Source: Vibrio crassostreae (lineage in GTDB: Bacteria > Pseudomonadota > Gammaproteobacteria > Enterobacterales > Vibrionaceae). Taken from it: a stretch of 64,000 nucleotides of DNA. A program made the position numbers and the translations under genes. Below are positions 34,988-45,083 of the stretch, piece after piece. Position 1 is the stretch's first letter. Each line of letters opens with the position of its first letter. The notes below the pieces were generated by a model that was given only the letters and a program-made list of their open reading frames with translations, was not told the origin of the DNA and did not search any database. The stretch is taken from contig NZ_AP025476.1 of assembly GCF_024347415.1 (NCBI RefSeq), positions 1,674,001-1,738,000 of the forward strand, written 5' to 3'.

Positions 34988-35833
34988 ATGATGAGATTAA
35001 CCAAATTGGCGGTTGCAACACTCTGGGCATTCTCCTTGCCATCTCACTCATCTTATTTACCGCCTGAACAGTTAGTATTAGCCAATACCTATAAACAAGG
35101 GATAGACGTTTCTGAGTATTGGACAAGTGAGAAACTCGATGGTATTCGAGCCTTATGGGATGGAAAGCATCTTTATACAAGAAATGGTAATCGAATTTAC
35201 GCACCAAGGTGGTTTACAGAGAGCTTGCCAGAAGTGCACTTAGAAGGAGAGTTGTGGGCTGGACGAGGGAAGTTCCATCTTGTTCAATCTACGGTGTTAG
35301 ACCACACTCCTAGCGATACCGCTTGGCGACAGATCGACTTCATGCTCTTCGATATGCCAGGTGCAGCCGGAGATTACCAAAAGCGTTATTACAACATCTT
35401 GCATTGGGTGAGCGTAATCGATGAGTCACACGTCGGTTATGTTGAACATTCACCAATTAAGAATGAAGAAGCGTTGTTTCACCAACTCGACAACGTAGAT
35501 GAGCGACATGGCGAGGGTTTGATGCTTCGCAAGATCACTAGCCGCTATCAAGCAGGTCGCAGCAATGACTTATTAAAACTCAAAAGGCACCATGATGCTG
35601 AAGCCACAGTGATTGGTTATAAAACCGGAACGGGCAAATACAAAGGAATGATGGGTTCCATCTTAGTTCACAACGAACAGGGCGTAGAGTTTTACATTGG
35701 CAGCGGGTTTACTGACAAAATGAGATTATCGCCACCCGAGATTGGCAGCCGTATTACTTTTCGCTACAACGGCCTCACTCAAAACGGAAAACCAAAGTTC
35801 GCAAGGTTTGTCAGAGAGAAGAGTGACTATTGA
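34988..35833 (+). CDS. Small ATP-dependent DNA ligase with signal peptide
   Basis: The 281-residue enzyme seals DNA nicks using ATP. Motif I is EKLDGIRALWDG (adenylated lysine at about 46), followed by YTRNGN (motif Ia region), ELWAG (motif III), FDMPG, GEGLMLRK (motif IV region) and LLKLKRHHDAEA (motif V). An OB fold follows. The N-terminus has a signal peptide (about 1-21), indicating a periplasmic ligase, as in the minimal Vibrio and Haemophilus ligases. AAGGATTAG precedes paired ATG codons. It is transcribed away from the syp locus. Confidence 0.85.
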   Translation: MMRLTKLAVATLWAFSLPSHSSYLPPEQLVLANTYKQGIDVSEYWTSEKLDGIRALWDGKHLYTRNGNRIYAPRWFTESLPEVHLEGELWAGRGKFHLVQSTVLDHTPSDTAWRQIDFMLFDMPGAAGDYQKRYYNILHWVSVIDESHVGYVEHSPIKNEEALFHQLDNVDERHGEGLMLRKITSRYQAGRSNDLLKLKRHHDAEATVIGYKTGTGKYKGMMGSILVHNEQGVEFYIGSGFTDKMRLSPPEIGSRITFRYNGLTQNGKPKFARFVREKSDY

Positions 35834-35869
35834 GTCGTTCGATAGTGTGATTTTAATAATTTAGAAAGC

Positions 35870-35901
35870 AAAAGAGCCCTGAAAATCAGAGCTCTTTTTT
35901 G
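35870..35901. terminator. Terminator after DNA ligase gene
   Basis: AAAAGAGC / GCTCTTTT with inner CTGA / TCAG pairs forms a hairpin followed by a T tract, 36 bases after the stop. It may also serve norM from the other side. Confidence 0.8.
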
Positions 35902-35953
35902 ACGTCTTAGCGAGGTACACGAATGCTAGTTATCACAATTGTTGCTAGCTAGA

Positions 35954-37324
35954 TTATCGAGAACTGAACTCTAGTTGCACTTCATCACTTTGTTTATGCA
36001 TCCAGTGTAGGCGCATACCCAGCATAATCGCGGCCGATGTTAGACCGACAATGAAACCAATCCAGAAACCGTGCGCGCCCATAGGTTCAACAATCCAATC
36101 TTTCATTCCTAAAATGTAGCCGATAGGAAGACCAAGCAACCAGTAAGCCACGAAGGTAATGTTGAAGATCGAGCGCATGTCTTTGTAGCCACGTAGAGCA
36201 CCTGCTGCGATAACTTGGATGGCGTCGGTGCACTGATAAACCGCAGCGAACAAAAGTAATTGCATTGCAACGGTAATTACCGCGGTGTTCTCTGTGTAGA
36301 GTAATGACACCTGCTCTCTGAACAATACAGTTAATGCCGCCGTCATTAAGGCTGTGACTAAACCAACAATGATACCTACGTGTGTCGCGATTTTTGCTCC
36401 TTCGGTGTTGTTTTCACCCAACTTATGGCCAACACGAATACTCACAGCCGCACCGATACTCATTGGAATCATGAAGACTAGCGAAGAGAAGTTGATCGCG
36501 ACTTGGTGCGCGGCAACTATCAATGAGCCGAGCGGAGCAACCAACAGAGAAACCACTGCGAACAAGGTTACCTCGAAGAAGATAGCGGCAGCGACAGGGA
36601 AACCAAGTCTAAACAGGCGGATTTGCGCTTTGAGCTGAGGCTTATGGAATGTGCCGAAGATGTTGATTTTCGCTAAACGTTTTGATGTTAAAACGTAAGC
36701 AAACAGCAGTGCAAACATCACCCAATATACGATAGCCGTTGCAACGCCACAGCCAACACCACCCAGCGCAGGAGCACCAAGTTTTCCGTATACGAACATC
36801 CAGTTAAGCGGGATGTTCAATAGCAAGCCAATAAAACCAATCACCATTGCAGGCTTAGTTAAAGACATACCATCAGTAAAGCTTCTCAATGTTTGGAACA
36901 ACAAAAATGCAGGGACAGCAAACATCACCGCATTCATATAGCCGATGGTCTTTTCTGCCATGAGGTGTTCAATGTCCATCCACTCCAATATCAATTGCGT
37001 CTGGAACAGCACGCCAATGATAGGAAGGGAGATGACGAGCGCTAAAAACGCACCTTGTTGAATCTCAAATGGTATTTTTACTTGTCGACCAGAACCATTC
37101 AGTTGTGCAACGACAGGAACCAACGCCATCAATAAACCAACACCAAATAATATTGATGGTAGCCAGATACTTGCTGCAATTGAAACCGCCGCCATATCTA
37201 TAGCACTTACGCCACCGGCCATTACGGTATCAACAAAACCCATTCCAGTTTGTGCAACGGATGCGATTAATACTGGGGTCGCAAGCTTGATTAGATTCGA
37301 GGATTCTTCTTTGTAACGATGCAC
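35954..37324 (-). CDS. norM: MATE-family multidrug efflux pump NorM
   Basis: This sodium-coupled drug exporter sits in the inner membrane. The 456-residue, 12-helix protein closely resembles V. cholerae NorM, with LIKLATPVLIASVAQTGMGFVDT near the start and GGVGCGVATAIVYW and FPVAAAIFFEVTLFAVV in the middle. I chose the GTG at 37324 (protein starting M/V-HRYKEESS), with TGGAG seven bases upstream. The frame stays open 38 codons further, but the added residues do not look like NorM. It is divergent from ribE. Confidence 0.9.
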   Translation of the reverse strand: MHRYKEESSNLIKLATPVLIASVAQTGMGFVDTVMAGGVSAIDMAAVSIAASIWLPSILFGVGLLMALVPVVAQLNGSGRQVKIPFEIQQGAFLALVISLPIIGVLFQTQLILEWMDIEHLMAEKTIGYMNAVMFAVPAFLLFQTLRSFTDGMSLTKPAMVIGFIGLLLNIPLNWMFVYGKLGAPALGGVGCGVATAIVYWVMFALLFAYVLTSKRLAKINIFGTFHKPQLKAQIRLFRLGFPVAAAIFFEVTLFAVVSLLVAPLGSLIVAAHQVAINFSSLVFMIPMSIGAAVSIRVGHKLGENNTEGAKIATHVGIIVGLVTALMTAALTVLFREQVSLLYTENTAVITVAMQLLLFAAVYQCTDAIQVIAAGALRGYKDMRSIFNITFVAYWLLGLPIGYILGMKDWIVEPMGAHGFWIGFIVGLTSAAIMLGMRLHWMHKQSDEVQLEFSSR

Positions 37325-37485
37325 AAACAACTCCAAACAAAAGGGAAAATTAGAATAATAGTGTAGGAAAGGACATTCTGAAGGAATCAGAGACAATGAT
37401 CTTAAGCTTCCACTGGACGAATCATAAAGAAATGTCACAATAACTGCTATGAAAAACTGTTATTAGAATGATAAATAGGAATCTT

Positions 37486-38094
37486 ATGTTTACAGGTATC
37501 GTTCAAGGCATGGCAACACTCGTTGCTATCAACAAAAAAGAGTCGTTTCAAACGCATACCATTGAGTTAAGTGACGAAATGGTTGAAGGATTAGCCATTG
37601 GTGCTTCAGTAGCTCATAACGGTTGTTGCTTAACGGTAACGGAAATTTCAGGTAACCAGATTGCTTTTGATTTAATGCAAGCGACATTGCGATTGACGAA
37701 CTTAGGCCAATTGAATGTTGGTGACAAAGTGAATGTTGAGCGTGCAGCAAAGTTTGGTGACGAAATTGGCGGGCATAGCATGTCTGGCCACATTACTCTG
37801 ATGGCTAATCTCGTTGATGTGATTAAGACAGAAAACAACCGCACGCTTTGGTTCGAGCTGCCGCAAGAATCAATGAAGTATGTGTTAAGCAAGGGTTACA
37901 TTGGCGTTGATGGTTGTTCATTGACCATTGGTGAAGTGGAAGAGAGCCGTTTCTCTGTCCATCTAATCCCAGAAACGCTGAATCGTACTCTGTTTGGCGG
38001 CCGTGAAGTAGGCGACCAAGTAAACATTGAGTTTGATCCTCAAACACAAGCAATTGTTGATACTGTTGAACGCGTACTAGCAAACCAAAAATAG
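37486..38094 (+). CDS. ribE: Riboflavin synthase alpha subunit
   Basis: This enzyme makes riboflavin from two molecules of 6,7-dimethyl-8-ribityllumazine. The 202-residue protein has two lumazine-binding repeats: [10 protein letters not shown] ... [11 protein letters not shown] and [12 protein letters not shown] ... [15 protein letters not shown] at 37486 with TAGGA upstream is the family start, and the ATG at 37468 would add six odd residues. No FMN riboswitch was seen in the 160-base norM-ribE gap. Confidence 0.92.
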   Translation: MFTGIVQGMATLVAINKKESFQTHTIELSDEMVEGLAIGASVAHNGCCLTVTEISGNQIAFDLMQATLRLTNLGQLNVGDKVNVERAAKFGDEIGGHSMSGHITLMANLVDVIKTENNRTLWFELPQESMKYVLSKGYIGVDGCSLTIGEVEESRFSVHLIPETLNRTLFGGREVGDQVNIEFDPQTQAIVDTVERVLANQK

Positions 38095-38156
38095 TGGTAG
38101 CAGTTTATCAACAGCGTTTGCCTCAAAAGCGCTGACTAAGCAAACGTCGAAGACAT

Positions 38157-38186
38157 TAAAAAAGAGCACATTTAGTGCTCTTTTTC
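38157..38186 (+). terminator. Terminator after ribE
   Basis: AAAAAGAGCAC, loop ATTTA, GTGCTCTTTTT, lying 60 bases after the ribE stop. It is symmetrical enough to work for the gene converging from the right as well. Confidence 0.85.
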
Positions 38187-38255
38187 TATTTTTGTGTATT
38201 TCTAGGTTAGCCTAGAAATCGAGAGTAGATCTAACTCGACAAGAGAGTAAGTGTG

Positions 38256-38459
38256 TTAGAAGACTTGTTCGTCGTCTGCATCAATCGAGAGGTTGATTCT
38301 GTCTCTTACTTCGTCTACTTGCATGTCGAGATGAATAGCATTGCAACACGCTGGGCAATCGTCATAAAAATCTTGGCTTCCATTTGAAGCATCTAGCGTT
38401 ATGCTGATTGCATGCCCACAGTGGGGGCAGGAGACATGTTTTTCTGTGTATTTATGCAT
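38256..38459 (-). CDS. CPXCG-motif small zinc-ribbon protein
   Basis: The 67-residue protein has CPHCG at 11-15 and CPACC at about 35-39, forming a likely zinc ribbon. An acidic C-terminus follows (SIDADDEQVF). It matches the CPXCG cysteine-rich family found across gamma-proteobacteria, whose function is unknown. It stands alone, converging on ribE. GAGGAGAATTTGCT precedes the ATG. Confidence 0.8.
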   Translation of the reverse strand: MHKYTEKHVSCPHCGHAISITLDASNGSQDFYDDCPACCNAIHLDMQVDEVRDRINLSIDADDEQVF

Positions 38460-38570
38460 AGCAAATTCTCCTCACTGTAACTCGTCCCAATCCTAGTAGC
38501 TTTATAGATCGCAATAGCTTGTATAGTTCGTAGTAGCTTTATAGAACGACTTAGCTAGCTGCGATTGGTA

Positions 38571-39437
38571 TTAAACGGCCTGTATCTTCTGAATGCATGC
38601 CTCAGTTTGAGCTAAATACTCGCCGCCAAATTGATTGCAGTGGTTGAGAAGATGGTACAAGTTATAAATGTCTTTGCGATCAGTATAGCCAACGTCTAGT
38701 GGATTTACGCTCTGGTAACCGTCATAAAACTCTTTTGGAAACCCTTCAAACAATTCCGTTAAAGCTAAGTCACATTCATGATCGCCCCAATAACAAGCCG
38801 GGTCGTAACAGATTGGTCCAAAGGCTGAGTTTGCAACGTTGCCATTCCAAAGATCACCATGAAGCAAAGACGGGCGAGGGTTGTGGCCAGCAAGACGCAT
38901 ATTCACCACATCAACGATGTCATCAATATCACCGAATTCGATGCCTTTTTCTTTTAGCAGTTGTAACTGGAAACCAATACGCTGCTCAGAGAAAAAACGA
39001 CCCCATTTCTTATGCCAAGGGTTAGGTTGAAGCGTACTGCCGATGTAGTTATCTTGATCGCAACCAAACTCTTTTTGCTCGCCCCATTGATGAAGCTGTG
39101 CAAGCTGTACGCCGAAATCGAAGCTATTGTTGCCCGTCTCCAGCGGCTTGGTTGGCAAGTAATTGAGAATAATGAACGAGCACTCCTTGGTTTTGCCAAT
39201 AAGCACTAATTCAGGTACGTAAACGGTGGAGGTTTCTCTCAACAAGCGCAAGTTCTCAGCTTCAATTTCAAACTTAGGTAAAAATTCTCGCTGATTCACT
39301 TTCACAAAGTAACGTTCATTACCATCGCTGATCATATAGCAATCGTTAATGTCGCCACCAGAAACCTTGGTACGCTCAGTAATCTGAAAGTTAAATAGAA
39401 GAGTATCTGAAAGTTGTTGAGAAATGGCCTGCCACAT
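38571..39437 (-). CDS. Fructosamine kinase family protein (YniA-like)
   Basis: This 288-residue kinase-fold enzyme is of the family that phosphorylates protein-bound ketosamines for deglycation. It has a small lobe with YFVKVNQREFLPKFEIEAENL (ATP lysine), a catalytic loop SLLHGDLWNGNVA (HGD, near residue 195) and metal motif CYDPACYWGDHECDLALTELF. Its length matches YniA. It is monocistronic with GGAAATCC-type weak upstream context. The physiological substrate in bacteria is unsettled. Confidence 0.85.
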   Translation of the reverse strand: MWQAISQQLSDTLLFNFQITERTKVSGGDINDCYMISDGNERYFVKVNQREFLPKFEIEAENLRLLRETSTVYVPELVLIGKTKECSFIILNYLPTKPLETGNNSFDFGVQLAQLHQWGEQKEFGCDQDNYIGSTLQPNPWHKKWGRFFSEQRIGFQLQLLKEKGIEFGDIDDIVDVVNMRLAGHNPRPSLLHGDLWNGNVANSAFGPICYDPACYWGDHECDLALTELFEGFPKEFYDGYQSVNPLDVGYTDRKDIYNLYHLLNHCNQFGGEYLAQTEACIQKIQAV

Positions 39438-40023
39438 AGGAAATCCTCAAAGACTGAAAGTTAAAAAGATTGAAGGTTAGAAATACTGTTTGTTTAATAG
39501 CAATAGTTTAGGATAAATCTGAGCAATTTATAGACGCACTCGTCAATGTTCTTAGCTCTTCTTCAGCTTATGCAGAATCAATTGGCCGAATTGTGAACTC
39601 GAGCTGATACAAGCTCGTTGAAATACAAACATAAATTGAAACCCTGACGTGGTGAAACAGTTTGGAAGTGGTCTCACAATCGAAACCGTTTTAATCGCCA
39701 CAAACTGGAAAAGTGGTTTGAGCTTGTTATTGTCTCCCCACCAATTTAGATGAACTTTTAGAGTAAGCTGAAAGGGCTATTGTTAACTGGCGCAATACTT
39801 TACTTCAAAGTTTGTCTTAAACTTTGTTAGGCGTGAATTTACTTTTGGTTTAAGTGGGCAGGTACACCGCATAGAGCTATATCGATTTAAATTTAAGCTG
39901 AAATACTAACTAGGATCATTTTAATGCGGTTTTGGGCAATAAAGTGATGACAAATAGCGTCATTTACATAGTATTAGGCAAGTACGTATTAATCTGCTTT
40001 AGAGCTTAAAACGGAGAATTATT
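39438..40023. other. 586-base region without a recognisable gene
   Basis: No frame of convincing length with a ribosome site was found. It contains a clear hairpin (CAAAGTTT, GTCTT, AAACTTTG at 39806-39826) followed by TTAGGCG. Read on the minus strand this begins GCCTAACAAAG, resembling the outer edge of an integron attC site. The last 60 bases form the leader of the next gene, with ACGGAGAATTATT as ribosome site. Confidence 0.4.
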
Positions 40024-40368
40024 GTGGTTGTAGAAACCGATGGCTATTTGGCTTTGATCGAGCACCTATCATTTAATCTGGACGTCTTTACCAATAGTAA
40101 TGGCGATACAGGTAACGAGAGTGTTGAAGACATCATCACAGACATGATTTCAACGAACATCATGGCTATTTTCGAGCAAAACCCAGAGTTGCATTCGAGC
40201 GTTCGTTTTCAGCTATTGAAAGAAGCAGATGCCGTAGTAGCTGACCTTGGTGAAGTATTAGCGGGTGTTTGGGCTAAGAAAGCGACCAACGAACAAATTG
40301 TATTTCTTGATGAATATATCGCGTTAGTGAAGAACCTGTTTGATACGGCTGTTGCTAAATACGACTAG
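40024..40368 (+). CDS. DUF3802 family protein
   Basis: The 114-residue acidic helical protein matches DUF3802, a family limited to Vibrio and relatives with no known function. The markers are LIEHLSFNLDVFTN, SVEDIITDMISTNIMAIFEQ and the C-terminal NEQIVFLDEYIALVKNLFD. It starts with GTG, with CGGAGAATT upstream. It stands alone between a long non-coding region and a convergent gene. Confidence 0.8.
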   Translation: MVVETDGYLALIEHLSFNLDVFTNSNGDTGNESVEDIITDMISTNIMAIFEQNPELHSSVRFQLLKEADAVVADLGEVLAGVWAKKATNEQIVFLDEYIALVKNLFDTAVAKYD

Positions 40369-40455
40369 CTATTCGCGTATCACTCTAAAATAGTAAAAGG
40401 CGTTTAAGCCGTAACGTTTCATGTTATGTCGTTCAGCGGTGAATCTTTTGAATCG

Positions 40456-40941
40456 CTATAAACGCCTAAAGTGCCAAAACTTGGAAGCCCAATAAGGGTT
40501 GTCCAGCCTCGATATAATCACACCTTTCGATGTAGAAGCATGTAGGAATTGATTATTTCCTAAGTAAACTCCAACGTGTCGCACTGTCATCGATGTCTTA
40601 AAAAACACCAAGTCGCCACTCGTTGCCTGCCCATACGCTATTTCTTTTCCCTTTTTACTCTGGTCTATTGTGGTTCTTGGCAGGGCTTGTTGAGTCGCAT
40701 TTTGGACGGCTATCTGTACAAAAGCAGAGCAATCTATACCTCTAAATGAGGTCCCCCCGAAATGGTATGGCACGCCTTTCCACTGTTCATACACGCTCAT
40801 ATAAGCGTTTGTAGTCAATTGTTCTGATTTTGACAGAGGATTCTGTGCTGTTTGACTAAGCTGAGAAGGCGATGGTGACGAGCTACAAGCAGCCAATGTT
40901 GCTAAAGTTATTGTAACTACAGCCATTTTTTTGATTTTCAT
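40456..40941 (-). CDS. NlpC/P60 peptidoglycan hydrolase lipoprotein
   Basis: The 161-residue product has a lipoprotein signal (ATLAAC, Cys at about 19) and a C-terminal NlpC/P60 cysteine-peptidase domain. Catalytic Cys is in GIDCSAFV, His in RHVGVYLG, and the third polar residue in FLHAST. It probably cuts peptide cross-links as an outer-membrane-attached hydrolase (Spr-like). ATG at 40941 with AGAAGAG upstream is preferred over a TTG 18 bases earlier. It is divergent from the chemoreceptor gene. Confidence 0.86.
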   Translation of the reverse strand: MKIKKMAVVTITLATLAACSSSPSPSQLSQTAQNPLSKSEQLTTNAYMSVYEQWKGVPYHFGGTSFRGIDCSAFVQIAVQNATQQALPRTTIDQSKKGKEIAYGQATSGDLVFFKTSMTVRHVGVYLGNNQFLHASTSKGVIISRLDNPYWASKFWHFRRL

Positions 40942-41045
40942 ATGTAACTCTTCTGACAAAAAACTGAAATAAAAACGTCATCAAGGACTTCTAGTATACG
41001 GAATAACTTAAGGATATCTCTTTTCGTAGTCAAACTGGATTGCAC

Positions 41046-43091
41046 ATGCCCGACACAAATTTATCAATAAAACCCTCATGTTATACATTCTCGCTCATTC
41101 AAACCGTCACTGCTGTATTTATTTCCATTCTTTTACTTGTTAGTTTTTTATCAATGGTTAGCATTCGGGGCGTTGAACGGGTCGGGGGACACTTTGACGC
41201 ACTCTCGGAACAAGCATTACCCCTTGCTCTACATAATGCCGAATTAACGCAAAGCGTTTTAGAACAAGTAAAACTTCTCACATACAGCACCCAATCAACC
41301 GACTTAGATACACTGAATGCCACAAGGGGCTCAATTGACCAACTTGCCACAGAGAGTAATACCACGCTAGAGGAACTCCTTTTTATCTCCCAGTCTTTTC
41401 CTGAAGCGATCTCTTTAGAGCAACAACAAAACCTTGTCGATGACATGGCACAACTGCAAGCTATGACCAACACGGTACTGCTGGCGCAAATAGAGATTCA
41501 AAGTAAGCAAAATTTGATCGATAGTAAAATGGGCGAGTTCCGTTATGGCGTTGGATCTATCGGACCAGAAATGAACCGTATCAGCTCATTCTTAGTCGAA
41601 GACAACCCAGAAGCGAGCGATGCCGCAAATCGTTTTACATCGAGCGCGTCGGCAATGGCGAACACCTTCTTGATGCTAATGATGCAGTCTGACATCGAAA
41701 AAGCACAAGACGAATATCGCCAATTAAGAAACCGAATCGCGGGCCTTAACTTGGCTTATAGCGACTTTGCTGATTGGCATCCAGACATCGCGGAGTTCGC
41801 AAGCCTTACCGCACCTTATGAGATGGTAAAAGAGGGCTTCACAGAAGAAGGTGTGATTAGACAAATATTGCTTAAATTGGAACTGGTTAAACAGCAAGAG
41901 CACAACCTAGCCGAAGTGATTACCTTGGCGAATACCGTAATTAGCACCCTTAACCAATTATCTTCGACTGCTGCACACCTGATTGATGAAAGCGAACTGG
42001 TCGTAAATCAAACCATCACCAACATTGATCGTGTGTTGTTTATTAGTGGACTAGTGATTGCTGTGATCATTGTGATCTCATGGTTAGTACTGCGCCGCTG
42101 GGTAAACAAAGGACTGAAAAACATTACTCAACAATTGAGCTTGCTTGCAGAGCACGATTTCTCTAAGCACAGTGCATTGGTAGGGCCATTAGAGTTACAA
42201 GTGATTGCTTCGAAACTGAATACCGTTGTCGATTCGACCGCCGACTCGGTTCGCTTGGTGACTCGTAACTGTGAAACACTTTACCAGACGGCTGAAGTAA
42301 GTCACGACGCTGCGGAGCAAACCAATTCGAGCTTGAACGAACAGAACGAATCACTTCAGAACATGATCACCACGATTACTGAACTGGAAGCATCCATTGG
42401 TGAGATTGCTCGTATCTCTAACGCATCTAACGATGATGCACAAATAGCAGAAGATGAGTCAGTCAATGGCAGCCAAGTCGTTGGGCTGAACCAGCAACGT
42501 TTGCATGCGTTAGAACATTCACTAAGCATGAACGAAGAATCAATGGCCGACCTTGATGGCCGTGTAAAACAGATTCGTGAAATGGTCGATATGATCAGTG
42601 GCATTGCAGAAAACACCAACTTGTTAGCACTGAATGCGGCAATTGAAGCAGCGCGAGCAGGAGAGCAAGGACGAGGCTTTGCTGTCGTTGCCGACGAAGT
42701 ACGCAAATTAGCGAGTGGCACGTCTCAACAAACCACCAACATTCGCAATATGATGAATGAGCTGGTGGCTGCGGCTGATCGCTCTCGAACGTCTGTTACT
42801 GAATCTCGAAGTGAAATGGTCAATGCACTGCAAACCAGTGGCGATGTGAAGCAAGCTTTTGAAAAGATTGAGGTTGCGGTTAGCCAGATTAAAGGACGTG
42901 TTGAACAAATCATGGTGGCGACAGAGCAACAAGCACGTGCAACAGTAGATGTGACGCATTCCATCACTCGGGTTTCGGAACAGGGTGAGAATACTAAATT
43001 ACAGCTTGAATCCATGATTGAAAGCTCAGAGCAAGTCGGAGAGATAGCAGGGCACCAACAAGCTATGCTTCATAAATACGTAATGAAATAA
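41046..43091 (+). CDS. Methyl-accepting chemotaxis protein with long helical sensor
   Basis: The 681-residue receptor has a first membrane helix at about 18-42, a long periplasmic all-helical domain (about 45-320, HBM-like by length and pattern), a second helix near 325-345 ([20 protein letters not shown]), then HAMP and signalling domains. The signalling hairpin is at [40 protein letters not shown] at 41046 has GGA six bases upstream. The ligand is unknown. Confidence 0.87.
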   Translation: MPDTNLSIKPSCYTFSLIQTVTAVFISILLLVSFLSMVSIRGVERVGGHFDALSEQALPLALHNAELTQSVLEQVKLLTYSTQSTDLDTLNATRGSIDQLATESNTTLEELLFISQSFPEAISLEQQQNLVDDMAQLQAMTNTVLLAQIEIQSKQNLIDSKMGEFRYGVGSIGPEMNRISSFLVEDNPEASDAANRFTSSASAMANTFLMLMMQSDIEKAQDEYRQLRNRIAGLNLAYSDFADWHPDIAEFASLTAPYEMVKEGFTEEGVIRQILLKLELVKQQEHNLAEVITLANTVISTLNQLSSTAAHLIDESELVVNQTITNIDRVLFISGLVIAVIIVISWLVLRRWVNKGLKNITQQLSLLAEHDFSKHSALVGPLELQVIASKLNTVVDSTADSVRLVTRNCETLYQTAEVSHDAAEQTNSSLNEQNESLQNMITTITELEASIGEIARISNASNDDAQIAEDESVNGSQVVGLNQQRLHALEHSLSMNEESMADLDGRVKQIREMVDMISGIAENTNLLALNAAIEAARAGEQGRGFAVVADEVRKLASGTSQQTTNIRNMMNELVAAADRSRTSVTESRSEMVNALQTSGDVKQAFEKIEVAVSQIKGRVEQIMVATEQQARATVDVTHSITRVSEQGENTKLQLESMIESSEQVGEIAGHQQAMLHKYVMK

Positions 43092-43182
43092 ACGAGCTGG
43101 TTGAAGTAAACAAGCGTGCTGAGTTAAGCCTTACAACACAAGAGTTGAAGCACTACCTGCGCTTATATCCCTATCGATACAC

Positions 43183-43220
43183 AAACGCCCTTAAATTCTC
43201 ACAAGAATCTAAGGGCGTTT
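43183..43220. terminator. Bidirectional terminator between chemoreceptor and sterol-desaturase gene
   Basis: AAACGCCCTTA (43183-43193) pairs with TAAGGGCGTTT (43210-43220), with GATTCTTGTGAG-type inner pairing and a T tract. It lies between two convergent genes. Confidence 0.85.
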
Positions 43221-43297
43221 TGTTTTCGGATTAAGATAACTTTGGTATTAAGATAAGTTCATCTCAATACAAGTTTGAGACTCAACTGAATTAGAAC

Positions 43298-44101
43298 TTA
43301 GTCTTTCGTTGTCGGGAATCGTGCAAATGGCTGACGCAGCATCAAATCTAGCCTTTGTTCTTTCCCATCGCGTATCTCAGGGACGCCAATGGTTACCTTG
43401 TCGTGACCAAGCTTAGGTTGAGCGCGATAGGTTTTGAACCAAATGTCCCACACCGATAAAAAGAAACCAAAATTCGAATGCGTTTCTTTGATGATTATAG
43501 AGTGATGAACTCGATGCATGTCAGGCGTCACAATCACTTTGCGTAATTGCTTATCGAACCATAATGGCAAACGACCATTGCTATGATTGAACATCGCACT
43601 CACATTCAACACCACTTCGAAGATCACGACCGCTAAAGCCGGTACGCCCAGTACAAAAATCAACGCCACTTTAATCAGCATCGATAAGATCATTTCAATC
43701 GGGTGGAAGCGTGTGCCTGTCGTTACATCAATATCCAAGTCTGCATGATGAACACGATGAAGTTTCCAAAGCAGGGGAATACGGTGGAACACGAGATGTT
43801 GCGTGTAAATGGCAAGGTCTAACAACACGACACAGAGAAACACGGTGACTTCAAAAGGAAGCATGATGTTATTAAACAGACCCCATTGATTTTGTTCAGC
43901 AATCAGCGCCGCTTCAAACGCTGCAACGGGGATTAATGTTGCCAACAAAATGCTATTAACCGCCATCAATGAGAAGTTATTTCCCCAACGAAACCACTTG
44001 TTTTGAGTAAGTGCTTTTCTAGGAGCACGGTACTCCCACAGCGCACACAAGATGAAAGCGGTGATAAAACAAACAAGGCGAAGTAGCGATGGGTCCTGCA
44101 T
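43298..44101 (-). CDS. Sterol desaturase/fatty acid hydroxylase family membrane protein
   Basis: This 267-residue inner-membrane di-iron enzyme-type protein has four to five helices. The eight-histidine pattern is visible: HLVFH (about 96), HRVHH (about 109), and HRVHHS (about 190) near the C-terminus. Members hydroxylate or desaturate lipids, and the bacterial substrate is unknown. ATG at 44101 has AAGGA seven bases upstream, while two earlier ATGs lack one. It is divergent from the DTW-domain gene. Confidence 0.82.
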   Translation of the reverse strand: MQDPSLLRLVCFITAFILCALWEYRAPRKALTQNKWFRWGNNFSLMAVNSILLATLIPVAAFEAALIAEQNQWGLFNNIMLPFEVTVFLCVVLLDLAIYTQHLVFHRIPLLWKLHRVHHADLDIDVTTGTRFHPIEMILSMLIKVALIFVLGVPALAVVIFEVVLNVSAMFNHSNGRLPLWFDKQLRKVIVTPDMHRVHHSIIIKETHSNFGFFLSVWDIWFKTYRAQPKLGHDKVTIGVPEIRDGKEQRLDLMLRQPFARFPTTKD

Positions 44102-44179
44102 AAGAATTCCTTCTATCATTATCAAGCCACTGTAAGTACAATCGTGCCACTTTTCTAGTTCTATCTGTCGTTATTGTCC

Positions 44180-44920
44180 ATGAGAATTCACGCTTTCCAC
44201 CGTTTATACCAACACCGTTTATCTCTTTCCACCAAACCGTTTAACGCGCGCGGATGTAAAGTGGTTCGGTGTGAGTACTGCAAAATCAAACAAGACAGCT
44301 GTATCTGTGAGCACCAACCGAACATAGATACGAACGTCGCGACCATGTTGATCTTGTCAGACAACGAAATCTTAAAGCCAAGTAACACCGGCCGTTTGAT
44401 TGTGGACACAGTGAAAGACAGCCATGTTTATCTTTGGCATCGAACTGAGCCCAATGTAGAGATGTTGGATGTTCTGAAAGACGAGAAATACCAGCCTGTG
44501 ATTGTGTTCCCGGAAGACTATACCGATGACAAATCGCGAGTGGTTCAAGATCTGCCACAAATGCGTGATCCAAATAAAAAGCTGTTGTTGATTTTCATCG
44601 ACGGTAGCTGGCGTGAAGCAAGACGTATTTTCAGACGCTCGGAATACCTTCAAGATCTACCTGTGTTATCGATTGAGCCTGAATCGGTTTCTCAATACAT
44701 GATGCGTAAGTCAGACAACGACCAACACCTTTCAACGGCAGAAGTAGCGAGCTTGGTATTAAAGCAAGCTGGTGAAGAGCAGGGCGCGAAGACTTTACAA
44801 CTTTGGTTCGAAGCATTTCGCGAAAGCTACATGCTAAGTAAGACGCGTTATAAGTCGGATCCGACCAAACCTAGCCTGAACGCTTTCATAGAGCACACTA
44901 AAAGTGAGACTTCACTCTAA
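44180..44920 (+). CDS. tapT: DTW-domain tRNA-uridine aminocarboxypropyltransferase (TapT-like)
   Basis: This enzyme adds an aminocarboxypropyl group from S-adenosylmethionine to uridine 47 of tRNAs (acp3U) in its E. coli relative. The 246-residue protein has paired zinc cysteines (CEYCKIKQDSCICE, about 32-45) and the core motif FIDGSWREARRIFRRSEYL (D-G-S-W in place of D-T-W, a common form). ATG at 44180 is preferred to the TTG two codons earlier. The family call is firm, but target position by homology only. Confidence 0.8.
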   Translation: MRIHAFHRLYQHRLSLSTKPFNARGCKVVRCEYCKIKQDSCICEHQPNIDTNVATMLILSDNEILKPSNTGRLIVDTVKDSHVYLWHRTEPNVEMLDVLKDEKYQPVIVFPEDYTDDKSRVVQDLPQMRDPNKKLLLIFIDGSWREARRIFRRSEYLQDLPVLSIEPESVSQYMMRKSDNDQHLSTAEVASLVLKQAGEEQGAKTLQLWFEAFRESYMLSKTRYKSDPTKPSLNAFIEHTKSETSL

Positions 44921-45083
44921 CCTTTAACCGCTTTGTGCTGACTTGTTGTTCAAACAGACTCGAACACAAGATAAGTTTGTTATCTATCACGGTTTGTAGG
45001 GGGAGTGTTATGGATAATGTTCCTCAGTTGTTTTATTTAAAGAATTTATTTGCCCGAATTTAGGGAAAAATTGGAGAGATTTC

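Noticed and set aside
34890..35207. 105-codon minus-strand frame over the DNA ligase start
   Set aside because: It is antisense to a clear ligase with catalytic motifs, with no recognisable domain and no ribosome site. It is a shadow frame.
38699..39025. 108-codon plus-strand frame inside the fructosamine kinase gene
   Set aside because: It is antisense to conserved kinase motifs, with low-complexity His/Gln-rich content typical of reverse-frame translation.
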